From the NCBI GenBank assembly GCA_021151825.1, contig JAGKWQ010000001.1, forward strand, positions 682,001-746,000: a stretch of 64,000 nucleotides of DNA. Direction: 5' to 3'. Shown piece by piece: positions 7,712 through 16,248 of this stretch (its first letter is position 1; every line of letters begins with the position of its first letter). The notes under the pieces were generated by a model. The model saw only the letters and a list, made by a program, of their open reading frames with translations. It searched no databases and was not told where the DNA came from. A program made the position numbers and the translations under genes. This DNA comes from Cellvibrionaceae bacterium. GTDB lineage: Bacteria; Pseudomonadota; Gammaproteobacteria; Pseudomonadales; Cellvibrionaceae.

Positions 7712-10459
7712 ATGACTTTTGACCTGAGCCAAGTTGCACTCATCGGAATCGGTTACCTGCTGCTGCTATTTGGCATCGCCTGGATTACCGAACGCGGCTG
7801 GATTCCCGAATCCGTCACCTCCCACCCTATTACCTATATCTTGTCACTGGGTATTTTTGCCAGCGCCTGGGCGTTTTACGGGGTGATCGATCTAGCCTTC
7901 CAATATGGTTACGGTGCACTGGCTTACTATTTAGGGACTGGCGCGCTCTTTCTATTCGCACCGGTTGCCCTCGCACCACTAGCAGAACTGGCTCGCCGCC
8001 ATCAAGTACACTCATTAGCGGATTTGCTGGTGTTCCGCTACCACAGCCACAGCGTTGGCGCACTGACTACCCTGTGTATGTTATGCGGAATTTTGCCGCT
8101 CCTCGCCCTGCAAATTCAGGCGATTGCCGACACCATGCACATTTTGACAGTGAGCAGTAATCCATCCCTACCACTGGAAACTGGCCTGACATTTAAAGAC
8201 ATCATGGCGCTTTGTTATTGTGCCATCCTGGCTTTCTTTACTATTTCGTTCGGCGCAAACCGAGACCAACATCGCGGCCTGATTACTGCGATGGCTTTTG
8301 AGTCACTGCTAAAAGTGTGCGCATTGTGCGCCGTTGGTTTAGTCGCGGTATACGGCGTATTCGACGGGCTTGATGGCTTGGACCAATGGCTGCTGGACCA
8401 CCCGGAAAACCTGGCACTTCTTCATACCCCGATCCACACGGATTCAGCCCATACGCTCCTTTTGGTGTTTGTGGCGACAGCTGTCACCATGCCGCATATT
8501 TTCCATCTGGGCCTGGCGGAAAACCCACTGATGCGTAACTCGCACACAGTTACCTGGGCCTTCCCCCTCTTCCTGTTATTAATGGCCCTGCCGATTTTCC
8601 CGATTCTCTGGGCCGGCACTGAACTCTCCGTTCCACTGCCACCTCAGTATTATTCGCTCGGCGTTCCCATTTTGTTTGACTCACCAGGCCTCACCTTACT
8701 GGCGTTTCTGGGCGGGCTATCCGCAGCCACTGGCGCCATGGTCATCATCTCACTGGCCTTGGCCACCATGGTGATGAACCACTGGCTGCTCCCCAGCCTT
8801 AAACTGCGTACCCGCTCGGATCTTTATAGTCAGCTGATTTGGTTGCGACGCGTGTTGATCGGAGCGATTTTTGCCGGTGGTTATATATTTTATTGGGTGC
8901 TGGACAACCGTTTCAGCCTCGCCCATCTGGCGATGACGGCATTTATCGAAACCCTGCAATTCCTACCGGCCACTTTTGCCATTGTGTTTTGGAGCAAAGG
9001 CAACAAACGCGGCCTGATTGCCGGTTTGTCCGTGGGCACCACTATTTGGGCATTGGGCCTGCTACTTCCCATCCTGACTGGCATTGAATATATACACATC
9101 CCATTAGGCAACCTTAATATTCCCGTTGGAATCGAATATTGGAACCATGTCACGCTGATTTCGCTTGGCCTTAACACCTTTTTCTTTGTGGTGATTTCCC
9201 TGCTAACCCGCCAATCAGATGATGAACAATACAGCGCCGAAGTTTGCGCCGCTGATGAATTAAGCCACCCCGTACGCCAAGCGCTGGATGTTCACTCCGC
9301 CTCCGAATTCAAACATCGCCTTGCCAAGCCATTGGGCAAAGTCACCGCCAGCCGCGAGGTGGATATTGCCCTGCAAGAGCTCAATCTCACCATCGATGAG
9401 CGCCGCCCTTATGCGTTACGCCGTTTGCGCGACCAGATTGAAGGAAACCTCTCCAGTTTGATGGGTATCCATGTGGCGAGTGAAATCATGGACAAATATA
9501 TTCCCCATGTGACGGCCGAAACCCAAAGTACGGTAGACATTAACCTGATCGAAAACCGTCTCGCCCAATACCGGGATCACCTCACGGGTATGGCGGCAGA
9601 ATTGAACACCCTGCGCCTCTACCACCGTAAAACCCTGGAAGAACTACCGATGGCGGTGTGTTCGCTGGGGCGTGACATGGAAGTGTTGATGTGGAACCGG
9701 GCAATGGCTGGTTTGACCCAGATTCCCACCGAAGATGTTACCGGCTCGTATCTCGAAGATATTCCTGAACCCTGGTGCAGCCTGCTAATCGACTTCAGTC
9801 AAAGCAAAGAGCCCCATTTTTATCGCCGCGAGATCGAACTTAATAGCCGCCCGCACTGGATAAGCTTGCATAAAGCAAACATTGAGGGCCCTATCACGGC
9901 GGGGGTGTACGATCAGGTTATGTTACTGGAAGATGTCACCGAAACCCAATTGCTGGAACAGGAACTGGTGCATTCGGAACGCCTGGCTTCGGTTGGTCGA
10001 CTGGCAGCAGGTGTTGCCCATGAGATTGGCAACCCGATTACCGGTATCGCCTGCCTGGCGCAAAACCTCAAATATGACTCCAGTGATCCTAAAGAAGTAC
10101 TGGAAACCGCCGAACAAATTCTTAGTCAAACTGACCGGGTTGGCCGTATCGTGCAATCACTGGTGAGCTTTTCCCACGCCGGCCATGCCAGTAAAACCGA
10201 GTTTGAAGCTGTTTCCATTCGTGACTGCGCTAATGAAGCAATTCATTTGTTATCGCTGCAAAAAGAGAAAAATCAGGTACTTTTCTGCAACGACATCCCC
10301 AAAACCGCCATCATCGCTGGTGACGCCCAACGCATTATTCAGGTTTTTATAAATCTTTTATCTAACGCGCGGGATGCCAGCCCGGAGCAAGGGCGTGTTA
10401 TGCTTGAAAGTAACGAAGATGAGGATTCGGGAGCAGTTTTCTGCACCAGGCCAAATTAG
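7712..10459 (+). CDS. cbrA: sensor histidine kinase CbrA, ATPase domain incomplete
   Basis: CbrA is the inner-membrane kinase of the CbrAB system that controls carbon/nitrogen use through CbrB. The N-terminal half (about residues 1-500) is a sodium/solute symporter-like (SLC5) domain with many helices, followed by a STAC-like linker and a PAS domain (about 640-740, ELPMAVCSLGRDMEVLMWN). The HisKA dimerisation domain carries the phospho-acceptor His770 in GVAHEIGNP. The N-box NLLSNARDASP begins at residue 881. The protein then ends after only about 25 more residues (915 in total). The D-box/G1 (DxGxG), F-box and G2 motifs are absent, and no DNA remains before cbrB to encode them. The tail EDEDSGAVFC resembles the last HATPase strand, so an internal deletion of some 60 codons is likely. 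Pseudomonas CbrA is about 980 residues. Confidence 0.88.
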   Translation: MTFDLSQVALIGIGYLLLLFGIAWITERGWIPESVTSHPITYILSLGIFASAWAFYGVIDLAFQYGYGALAYYLGTGALFLFAPVALAPLAELARRHQVHSLADLLVFRYHSHSVGALTTLCMLCGILPLLALQIQAIADTMHILTVSSNPSLPLETGLTFKDIMALCYCAILAFFTISFGANRDQHRGLITAMAFESLLKVCALCAVGLVAVYGVFDGLDGLDQWLLDHPENLALLHTPIHTDSAHTLLLVFVATAVTMPHIFHLGLAENPLMRNSHTVTWAFPLFLLLMALPIFPILWAGTELSVPLPPQYYSLGVPILFDSPGLTLLAFLGGLSAATGAMVIISLALATMVMNHWLLPSLKLRTRSDLYSQLIWLRRVLIGAIFAGGYIFYWVLDNRFSLAHLAMTAFIETLQFLPATFAIVFWSKGNKRGLIAGLSVGTTIWALGLLLPILTGIEYIHIPLGNLNIPVGIEYWNHVTLISLGLNTFFFVVISLLTRQSDDEQYSAEVCAADELSHPVRQALDVHSASEFKHRLAKPLGKVTASREVDIALQELNLTIDERRPYALRRLRDQIEGNLSSLMGIHVASEIMDKYIPHVTAETQSTVDINLIENRLAQYRDHLTGMAAELNTLRLYHRKTLEELPMAVCSLGRDMEVLMWNRAMAGLTQIPTEDVTGSYLEDIPEPWCSLLIDFSQSKEPHFYRREIELNSRPHWISLHKANIEGPITAGVYDQVMLLEDVTETQLLEQELVHSERLASVGRLAAGVAHEIGNPITGIACLAQNLKYDSSDPKEVLETAEQILSQTDRVGRIVQSLVSFSHAGHASKTEFEAVSIRDCANEAIHLLSLQKEKNQVLFCNDIPKTAIIAGDAQRIIQVFINLLSNARDASPEQGRVMLESNEDEDSGAVFCTRPN

Positions 10460-10488
10460 TAACACCAACATGCAAGACCCGGATAGCT

Positions 10489-11898
10489 ATGAGCAAGATT
10501 CTGATTGTTGAAGACGAGACCATCATCCGCAACGCCCTGCGTAAACTGCTGGAGCGTAACCAGTACGAGGTCAGTGAGGCCCCGTCAGTTAAAGAGGCAA
10601 CCTCAAAATTCCAGCTGAAGGATTTTGACCTGATCGTCAGCGACCTACGACTGCCGGGCGCACCGGGCACAGACTTGATCAAACTCGCCGGAGATACGCC
10701 GGTGCTTATCATGACCAGCTATGCAAGCTTGCGTTCAGCGGTAGATTCCATGCGTATGGGCGCCGTGGACTATATCGCCAAACCGTTCGATCACGACGAA
10801 ATGGTTAACGCCGTTAAACGCGTTATTGGCAAGGCAAAGGCGGCCAATAAAGTCGCCCCTTCAAGCCAGGCCGCCAGCAGCGCAATCGCCGGCATGATTG
10901 GCGCTAGCGATGTTATGCAAGATCTCTATAACCGCATCCATAAAGTGGCACCAACCAATGCCACCGTGTTGATTCACGGTGAAACAGGCACCGGGAAAGA
11001 ACTGGTAGCCCGCGCACTCCATGAAGAAAGCAACCGCAATAACCACTTGATGATCTCGGTTAACTGCGCTGCAATTCCCGACACATTGATTGAGTCCGAA
11101 CTGTTCGGATATGAAAAAGGCGCATTTACCGGTGCTGCCAACAATCGCGAAGGTCTGGTTGCTGCCGCAGACGGTGGCACTTTATTCCTCGATGAAATTG
11201 GTGAGTTACCACTTGAAGCGCAAGCGCGCCTGTTGCGCGTGTTGCAAGAAGGCGAGGTTCGCCCATTGGGCTCGGTGGAATCGCGTAAAGTTGATGTACG
11301 CCTTGTCGCCGCAACCCACCGCGACCTGCGCAAGCTCTCAAAAGAAGGAAAGTTCCGAGAAGATTTATATTTCCGCATCAACGTAGTCCAATTAGAACTG
11401 CCACCATTGCGCGAGCGCGGTCGCGACATCATCAATATCGCAGAATCCCTGCTACAGCGTTACTGTGGCCAATTTGGCAAGCCCCAGCTCAAACTGTCAT
11501 CAGCAGCGATGGATGCCATCATGAGCTATAACTGGCCCGGGAACGTGCGCGAACTGGAAAATGCCATGCAACGTGCAGTCATCCTGTGTGAAGACAGCAC
11601 TGAAATCGGTGATCACTTACTCTCCATTGATATGGATGCACGTGACTTGGACGACAACACCGGTACATCCCTGATCGAAGCACCGCGCCTTGCTGGCCGA
11701 AGCAGTCGCCAGGATGCTACAGAAGATTTGTCACTGGAAGACTACTTCCAGCGCTTTGTGCTCGAACATCAAGACACCATGAGTGAAACTGAACTGGCGC
11801 GCAAACTTGGCGTAAGCCGCAAATGTCTGTGGGAGCGCCGTCAACGGCTTGGCATTCCACGCACCAAAGTGTCTGCAGCAGCCTCCGCCGCCAAATAA
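10489..11898 (+). CDS. cbrB: sigma-54-dependent response regulator CbrB
   Basis: CbrB is an NtrC-family activator. The receiver domain (residues 1-120) has acidic Asp8/Asp9 (VEDE) and phospho-acceptor Asp52 (IVSDLRLPG). The central AAA+ domain has Walker A GETGTGKE, the sigma-54 contact loop GAFTGA, and Walker B GGTLFLDEIGE. The C-terminal Fis-type helix-turn-helix reads SETELARKLGVSRKCLWERR. All key residues are intact, in contrast to its partner kinase. The gene lies 29 bp after cbrA. An intrinsic terminator follows, then TGTTAC/GTAACA boxes and a sigma-54 promoter, presumably its target. Confidence 0.95.
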   Translation: MSKILIVEDETIIRNALRKLLERNQYEVSEAPSVKEATSKFQLKDFDLIVSDLRLPGAPGTDLIKLAGDTPVLIMTSYASLRSAVDSMRMGAVDYIAKPFDHDEMVNAVKRVIGKAKAANKVAPSSQAASSAIAGMIGASDVMQDLYNRIHKVAPTNATVLIHGETGTGKELVARALHEESNRNNHLMISVNCAAIPDTLIESELFGYEKGAFTGAANNREGLVAAADGGTLFLDEIGELPLEAQARLLRVLQEGEVRPLGSVESRKVDVRLVAATHRDLRKLSKEGKFREDLYFRINVVQLELPPLRERGRDIINIAESLLQRYCGQFGKPQLKLSSAAMDAIMSYNWPGNVRELENAMQRAVILCEDSTEIGDHLLSIDMDARDLDDNTGTSLIEAPRLAGRSSRQDATEDLSLEDYFQRFVLEHQDTMSETELARKLGVSRKCLWERRQRLGIPRTKVSAAASAAK

Positions 11899-11920
11899 GC
11901 CTTTTAACGTTTCGCCATCA

Positions 11921-11958
11921 AAAAAATCCCCGTTATGCCTCAAGCAGCGGGGATTTTT
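11921..11958 (+). terminator. intrinsic terminator after cbrB
   Basis: AAAAATCCCCG (11922-11932) pairs with CGGGGATTTTT (11948-11958), giving an 11 bp stem ending in a T-run. It separates cbrB from the non-coding region downstream. Confidence 0.9.
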
Positions 11959-12016
11959 GTTTGGAGTGACACATTTATCGATAAATGTGCCAAAAATAAC
12001 TATTTTAACGCCAGAC

Positions 12017-12102
12017 TGTTACCCCGAACCACGAGAGTGTTACCGTAAAAAAACTGTTACTTTCGCTACCCAACAGTAACAAGTTTGATACCAACCTGTA
12101 AC
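12017..12102 (+). promoter_or_regulatory. cluster of CbrB-type upstream activator boxes
   Basis: Three TGTTAC hexamers lie at 12017-12022, 12038-12043 and 12055-12060. GTAACA lies at 12076-12081 and GTAACC at 12098-12103. The pair 12055/12076 is TGTTAC-N15-GTAACA, which fits the spaced inverted repeat reported for CbrB binding in Pseudomonas. The cluster lies 75-160 bp upstream of the sigma-54 promoter, the usual distance for an enhancer. Confidence 0.8.
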
Positions 12103-12177
12103 CGTTCGAAATAACAAAAAGAAATAAGAACCCACCAAAAAATACTAACCATTTGTTTTTATTAGACTTTTAAAAAC

Positions 12178-12193
12178 TGGCACAACACCTGCT
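12178..12193 (+). promoter_or_regulatory. sigma-54 promoter of the A-rich RNA
   Basis: TGGCAC-N5-CTGCT has GG at 12179-12180 and GC at 12191-12192, exactly 12 bp apart as RpoN requires. Transcription would begin about 12 nt beyond the GC, near 12204. It is preceded by CbrB-type boxes, so CbrB activation is likely. Confidence 0.85.
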
Positions 12194-12203
12194 CTATGTC
12201 GGC

Positions 12204-12600
12204 CATAACAAAAACAAACAATAAGAATTAATTAACAAAATCTAATAACAACAACAAATAATAAAAAACGTAAAAACTTAAAAATAACAACAATAGACAA
12301 TAAGAAACTGAAACAAACGAATAACAACAAGAAACAATAAGAAACTGAAAAAAATAGAACATAACAACAAGAAATAATAACAACAGAATGTATATAACAA
12401 TAACGAAAACAATAACTTAGATTGACCACGCTAGAAGACAAAAGCAATAAGACAGTAAAATAAAGCGGACTACTGACTAGGCACAGGATGGGATAGCACG
12501 CGAGATTGGATGTTTGCCATGGAGGCAACCCATTGAGATGCCAGACGTTAAACATTGAGACAAGCTTTTATGCGACAAATTCCCAAAGCTACCACAATGT
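12204..12600 (+). ncRNA. crcZ: CrcZ-like A-rich regulatory RNA (Hfq/Crc decoy)
   Basis: This non-coding region sits in the position of crcZ (between cbrB and pcnB), behind CbrB-type boxes and a sigma-54 promoter. Its first 215 nt are extremely A-rich. AACAACAA-type motifs occur at 12247-12257, 12286-12293, 12323-12330, 12363-12370 and 12379-12386, and AACAATAAC occurs at 12396 and 12408. In Pseudomonas, CrcZ carries several such CA motifs that titrate Hfq/Crc and so relieve catabolite repression. A 17 nt unit is repeated at 12297-12313 and 12334-12350, and ATAACAACAAGAAA at 12321 and 12361, so the motif block seems to have grown by duplication. I see no clean intrinsic terminator, so the 3' end is a guess between about 12420 and 12650. 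No ORF is credible on either strand. Confidence 0.75.
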
Positions 12601-12673
12601 CGTAAAAAACCCCGATCATCTGCTAAACTCGCGGCTTTCGTGCAACTGACTGCCTAATCACCAGCGAGACACC

Positions 12674-14059
12674 ATGCTCAAACGCTTGCTTAATCTCTTC
12701 ACATCAAAGGACTCCGGCAAAGTTTCCGGCCAGCGCACCAGTGATGGCGCAATCTCCATCCCGCGCGACCAACACAATATCTCGCGCAAAAATATCAGTC
12801 AGGCAGCGATAAAGATCATCAAGCAATTGGAAGAAGCCGGGTTTGCTGCATACCTGGTGGGCGGTGGCGTACGCGATTTGCTTCTCGGCAATCACCCCAA
12901 AGATTTCGATGTGGCGACCAACGCCAAACCCGAAGAAGTAAAACGCTTGTTTCGCAGCGCACGTATTGTTGGCCGTCGCTTCCAAATCGTTCATGTGCGG
13001 ATGGGGCGGGAAGTGATCGAAGTCACGACCTTCCGCGGCCATCATGACGACAGCACCCAGCATGCCGCGCGTAGCGAAGATGGCATGCTCTTGCGCGACA
13101 ACGTCTATGGCACTCTGGAAACCGATGCTATGCGTCGCGATTTCACCGTTAACGCCCTTTATTACACCCTCAAAGACTTTTCAGTGATTGATTACTGCAA
13201 GGGCGTGGAAGATCTTAAAAACCGCACCCTGCGCATGATTGGCGATCCTGCTACACGCTATAAAGAAGACCCTGTACGCATACTGCGCGCCCTGCGCTTT
13301 GCGGCCAAGTTAGGGTTTACGATCGAACCTAAAACCGCAAAACCGATCCGCGATCTGGGCAGCTTATTGTTGAATGTGTCAGACGCCCGTTTGTTTGAAG
13401 AAGTACTCAAGCTGTTTTTGGGTGGGTCGGCTACCGCAACATTTAATCTATTGCGCGACTATGATCTGCTTTTGCATCTACTGCCCGGCACAGATACCGC
13501 ACTCAAGGCGGGTGATACCCTGGGAGCAAACCTGATCGAACAATGCATGATTAACACCGATAAACGTATCCGGGCCGATAAAACGGTGACCCCCGCGTTT
13601 ATCTATGCAGCCTTGCTCTGGCCAGCGTTACAACAGCAATTTACGTTGCTGTCGAGCCAGATGACCCTGGCCCAGGCTTGGGCACAGGCAGGTACCAACG
13701 TGATTAACCAGCAACTCACTCGCACTGCTGTTCCCAAACGCTTCCTGATCCCGATGCGCGAGATTTGGGACTTACAACAACGCCTGCCCAATCGCCTTGG
13801 CTTGCGCGCTTTACGTACGCTGGATCACCCGCGCTTCCGTGCAGCTTATGACTTTTTGTTGATGCGTGAAGCCGCTGGTGAAGCACTGGATGGATTGGGT
13901 GTATGGTGGACCAATTACCAAACGTCAAGCGATGAAGAACGCGAGCGCATGGTCAGGGATCTGGCCAAACAAGGCGGCCCTAAAGCCGGGAATAAGCCGC
14001 GCCGCCGCCGGGGACCGCGCAAACCCAAATCTGATGCTTCCAGCAGCGGGAACGAATAA
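12674..14059 (+). CDS. pcnB: poly(A) polymerase I
   Basis: PcnB adds 3' poly(A) tails that mark RNAs for decay. This 461-residue protein has the class II nucleotidyltransferase head: GGGVRDLLLG (about residues 63-72) and DFDVAT with the metal-binding Asp pair. The tRNA nucleotidyltransferase-like RFQIVHV and MRRDFTVNALYY segments and the RNA-binding region ARLFEEVLKLF follow. The C-terminus is Arg/Lys-rich (KPRRRRGPRKPK), as in other PcnB proteins. That feature favours PcnB over a CCA-adding enzyme. It is the first gene of a pcnB-folK-dNK-panB run with short gaps. Confidence 0.94.
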   Translation: MLKRLLNLFTSKDSGKVSGQRTSDGAISIPRDQHNISRKNISQAAIKIIKQLEEAGFAAYLVGGGVRDLLLGNHPKDFDVATNAKPEEVKRLFRSARIVGRRFQIVHVRMGREVIEVTTFRGHHDDSTQHAARSEDGMLLRDNVYGTLETDAMRRDFTVNALYYTLKDFSVIDYCKGVEDLKNRTLRMIGDPATRYKEDPVRILRALRFAAKLGFTIEPKTAKPIRDLGSLLLNVSDARLFEEVLKLFLGGSATATFNLLRDYDLLLHLLPGTDTALKAGDTLGANLIEQCMINTDKRIRADKTVTPAFIYAALLWPALQQQFTLLSSQMTLAQAWAQAGTNVINQQLTRTAVPKRFLIPMREIWDLQQRLPNRLGLRALRTLDHPRFRAAYDFLLMREAAGEALDGLGVWWTNYQTSSDEERERMVRDLAKQGGPKAGNKPRRRRGPRKPKSDASSSGNE

Positions 14060-14062
14060 CCG

Positions 14063-14548
14063 ATGGTGTTGGCCTACATAGGTCTGGGCAGTAACCTGGA
14101 AGAGCCATTGGCCCAGATTAAACGCGCTTTTGATGAGCTTGGCAACCTGCCACATACCCGTTTAACCGCGCGTTCGGCACTGTACCAAAGCCGCGCAATA
14201 GGGCCGCAGCAACCGGACTACGTTAATGCAGTCGCACGCCTCGAAACCGGCCTCACATCATTGGATTTACTGGACGCACTGCAAGCAATAGAACAGGTCC
14301 ATCGGCGCGTTCGTCTGCAGCATTGGGGACCGCGCACGCTGGACCTGGATCTCTTGCTCTACGGAGCAGAAACCATCCAGCATCCGCGCCTCGTAGTTCC
14401 TCACCCCTATTTAACCCAGCGTGCTTTCGTGCTCTATCCGCTGGCAGATATCGACCCGAATTTACAACTACCGGATGGCCAATCGCTGCAAGCCTTGCTT
14501 CAACAATGCCCGTTTGAAGACATTGTGCGCTTGCCAAAGAGCCATTAA
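14063..14548 (+). CDS. folK: 6-hydroxymethyl-7,8-dihydropterin pyrophosphokinase
   Basis: HPPK transfers pyrophosphate from ATP to the pterin in folate synthesis. The 161-residue product has the N-terminal YIGLGSNLEEP, the VNAVARLET strand, and the signature WGPRTLDLDLLLYG (about residues 91-104). The two Asp residues that bind Mg2+ are in DLDLD. HPRLVVPHPYLTQRAFVLYPLADI closes the fold. It starts 3 bp after pcnB, so co-transcription is nearly certain. The order pcnB-folK is the same in Pseudomonas. Confidence 0.96.
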   Translation: MVLAYIGLGSNLEEPLAQIKRAFDELGNLPHTRLTARSALYQSRAIGPQQPDYVNAVARLETGLTSLDLLDALQAIEQVHRRVRLQHWGPRTLDLDLLLYGAETIQHPRLVVPHPYLTQRAFVLYPLADIDPNLQLPDGQSLQALLQQCPFEDIVRLPKSH

Positions 14549-14566
14549 CCGGCGCAAGGAGTTACT

Positions 14567-15250
14567 GTGGACGCTGTATTTGAAGAACTGGGCCTTGATT
14601 TCACCAACATCAAATTACCACGCTATATCGCGGTAGAAGGCTGCATCGGTGTGGGCAAAACGACTCTCGCACGCAATATTGCCCGCTTGTTTAATTACGA
14701 CATGTTGTTGGAGCAACCGGAAGAAAATCCGTTTCTGGAACGTTTTTATCGCGATCCAAAATCCACCGCCCTGCCAACCCAATTATTCTTTTTATTTCAA
14801 CGCGCCAACCAATTACAAAACCTGAAACAGGGCGATATTTTTGAGCCCGTGCGGGTGGCCGATTTTTTAATTGAAAAAGACCAACTCTTTGCGCGCGTTA
14901 CGCTTGATGACGACGAATTGAATATCTATCGCCAGGTTTATGACAAGTTAGTCATCAATGCACCGCAACCGGATCTGGTAATCTATTTGCAAGCACCGCT
15001 TGATGTTTTACTTGATCGTATTCGCCAACGTGGTATTAGTGCCGAACAACATATCAGCGCTGATTATTTAAAAGCGCTGAATGACGCCTACACAGAATTT
15101 TTCCATTTTTATGATGGAGCGCCTTTATTGATTGTGAACGCCAAGGATCTAAACCTGGCAAAAAATCGCGATCACTTCAAACAACTGGTGGAATATATCC
15201 TTACCATCAAAAGCGGTCGCCATTATTACAACCCCGTGCCAGCGCTTTAA
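14567..15250 (+). CDS. deoxynucleoside kinase
   Basis: This 227-residue kinase of the deoxyadenosine/deoxyguanosine kinase family phosphorylates salvaged deoxynucleosides. Its P-loop is GCIGVGKTT (residues 25-33). The substrate-binding stretch VADFLIEKDQLFARVTL and the YRQVYDKL helix are typical of bacterial members, and DRIRQRG near residue 147 forms the LID. The start is GTG at 14567, with AAGGAG about 6 nt upstream. It lies 18 bp after folK. Which base is preferred cannot be told from sequence. Confidence 0.88.
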   Translation: MDAVFEELGLDFTNIKLPRYIAVEGCIGVGKTTLARNIARLFNYDMLLEQPEENPFLERFYRDPKSTALPTQLFFLFQRANQLQNLKQGDIFEPVRVADFLIEKDQLFARVTLDDDELNIYRQVYDKLVINAPQPDLVIYLQAPLDVLLDRIRQRGISAEQHISADYLKALNDAYTEFFHFYDGAPLLIVNAKDLNLAKNRDHFKQLVEYILTIKSGRHYYNPVPAL

Positions 15251-15312
15251 TAATATTCGCTGTTGAATACGTATTTATTTCCGCACGACTGACTTTTATT
15301 GAGAGAACTGCC

Positions 15313-16152
15313 ATGCCCTACGGAACAATTAACAGCACCTCCACCGCAGACACAGCACTCACCAAAAGTGTCACAATCAACACCCTGAATAAATTAAAAA
15401 ATAACGGCGAAAAATTTGTTGTTATTTCACTTTATGATGCCCACATGGCCGCAATGGCTCAACGCTGTGGCGTAGAAGTAGTACTGATTGGTGATTCACT
15501 GGGCATGACTGTACTCGGTTATGACAGCACCATTCCGGTCACCATGGAACAAATGATTTATCACGTAGAAGCCGTTGCACGCGGCAATAAAAAATCGCTG
15601 ATTATTGGCGATCTGCCGTTTATGACTTATGCAACACCGGACGATGCCATGCGCAATTGCATGCGCATTATGCAAGCCGGCGCGCACATGGTAAAACTTG
15701 AGGGCGGCGCCTGGCTGGCTGATACCGTACGCATGCTCGCTGAACGCGGCGTACCGGTGTGTGCACATTTAGGGTTAACACCACAATCCGTTAACAAATT
15801 TGGTGGTTTTCGTGTACAAGGGCGCGATCAGGAAGGTGCAGAAAAAATTCTCGCCGACGCCAAATTGCTCGCCGAAGCGGGCGCAGATTTATTAGTCCTG
15901 GAGTGTGTGCCGGCATCGTTGGGAGCACAGATCACTCACGAAATTGCAATTCCAACAATTGGCATTGGCGCAGGCCGCGATACGGATGCGCAAGTATTAG
16001 TAATCAATGATATTCTTGGTTTGACGGAGCAACCACCCAAATTTTCCAAAAACTTTTTATTAGAAGCGAATGATATTCCCGGCGCAATGCAAAAATATGT
16101 CGCCGATGTTAAATCCGGGACATTCCCGGGCGACGATAATATTTTTAATTAA
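15313..16152 (+). CDS. panB: 3-methyl-2-oxobutanoate hydroxymethyltransferase
   Basis: PanB makes ketopantoate from alpha-ketoisovalerate using methylene-tetrahydrofolate, in the pantothenate pathway. Conserved elements are the metal site VVLIGDSLGMTVLGYDST, KLEGG, GHLGLTPQ-like AHLGLTPQS and the catalytic region LLVLECVP with Glu. The protein is 279 residues, with about 16 extra N-terminal residues compared with E. coli (264). The folate-dependent reaction fits its place behind folK. Unlike in Pseudomonas, panC does not follow. A strong terminator ends the operon here, so panC must be elsewhere. Confidence 0.95.
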   Translation: MPYGTINSTSTADTALTKSVTINTLNKLKNNGEKFVVISLYDAHMAAMAQRCGVEVVLIGDSLGMTVLGYDSTIPVTMEQMIYHVEAVARGNKKSLIIGDLPFMTYATPDDAMRNCMRIMQAGAHMVKLEGGAWLADTVRMLAERGVPVCAHLGLTPQSVNKFGGFRVQGRDQEGAEKILADAKLLAEAGADLLVLECVPASLGAQITHEIAIPTIGIGAGRDTDAQVLVINDILGLTEQPPKFSKNFLLEANDIPGAMQKYVADVKSGTFPGDDNIFN

Positions 16153-16168
16153 TGCACCTCGATCTCAA

Positions 16169-16204
16169 AAAAAATGCCGCTGCAACAACAGCGGCATTTT
16201 TTAT
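16169..16204 (+). terminator. intrinsic terminator after panB
   Basis: AAAATGCCGCTG (16171-16182) pairs perfectly with CAGCGGCATTTT (16189-16200) around a 6 nt loop, followed by more T residues. Confidence 0.92.
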
Positions 16205-16248
16205 TTCCATACGCCCAAACTGCTTTCCTTGCATTTCTTAACCAAAAG

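Noticed and set aside
12232..12555. Minus-strand ORF of 107 codons, very hydrophobic
   Set aside because: It is the reverse complement of the A-rich repeat block, so poly-T reads as Phe, Leu, Val and Ser. No ribosome-binding site, and the plus strand is explained by the RNA and its promoter.
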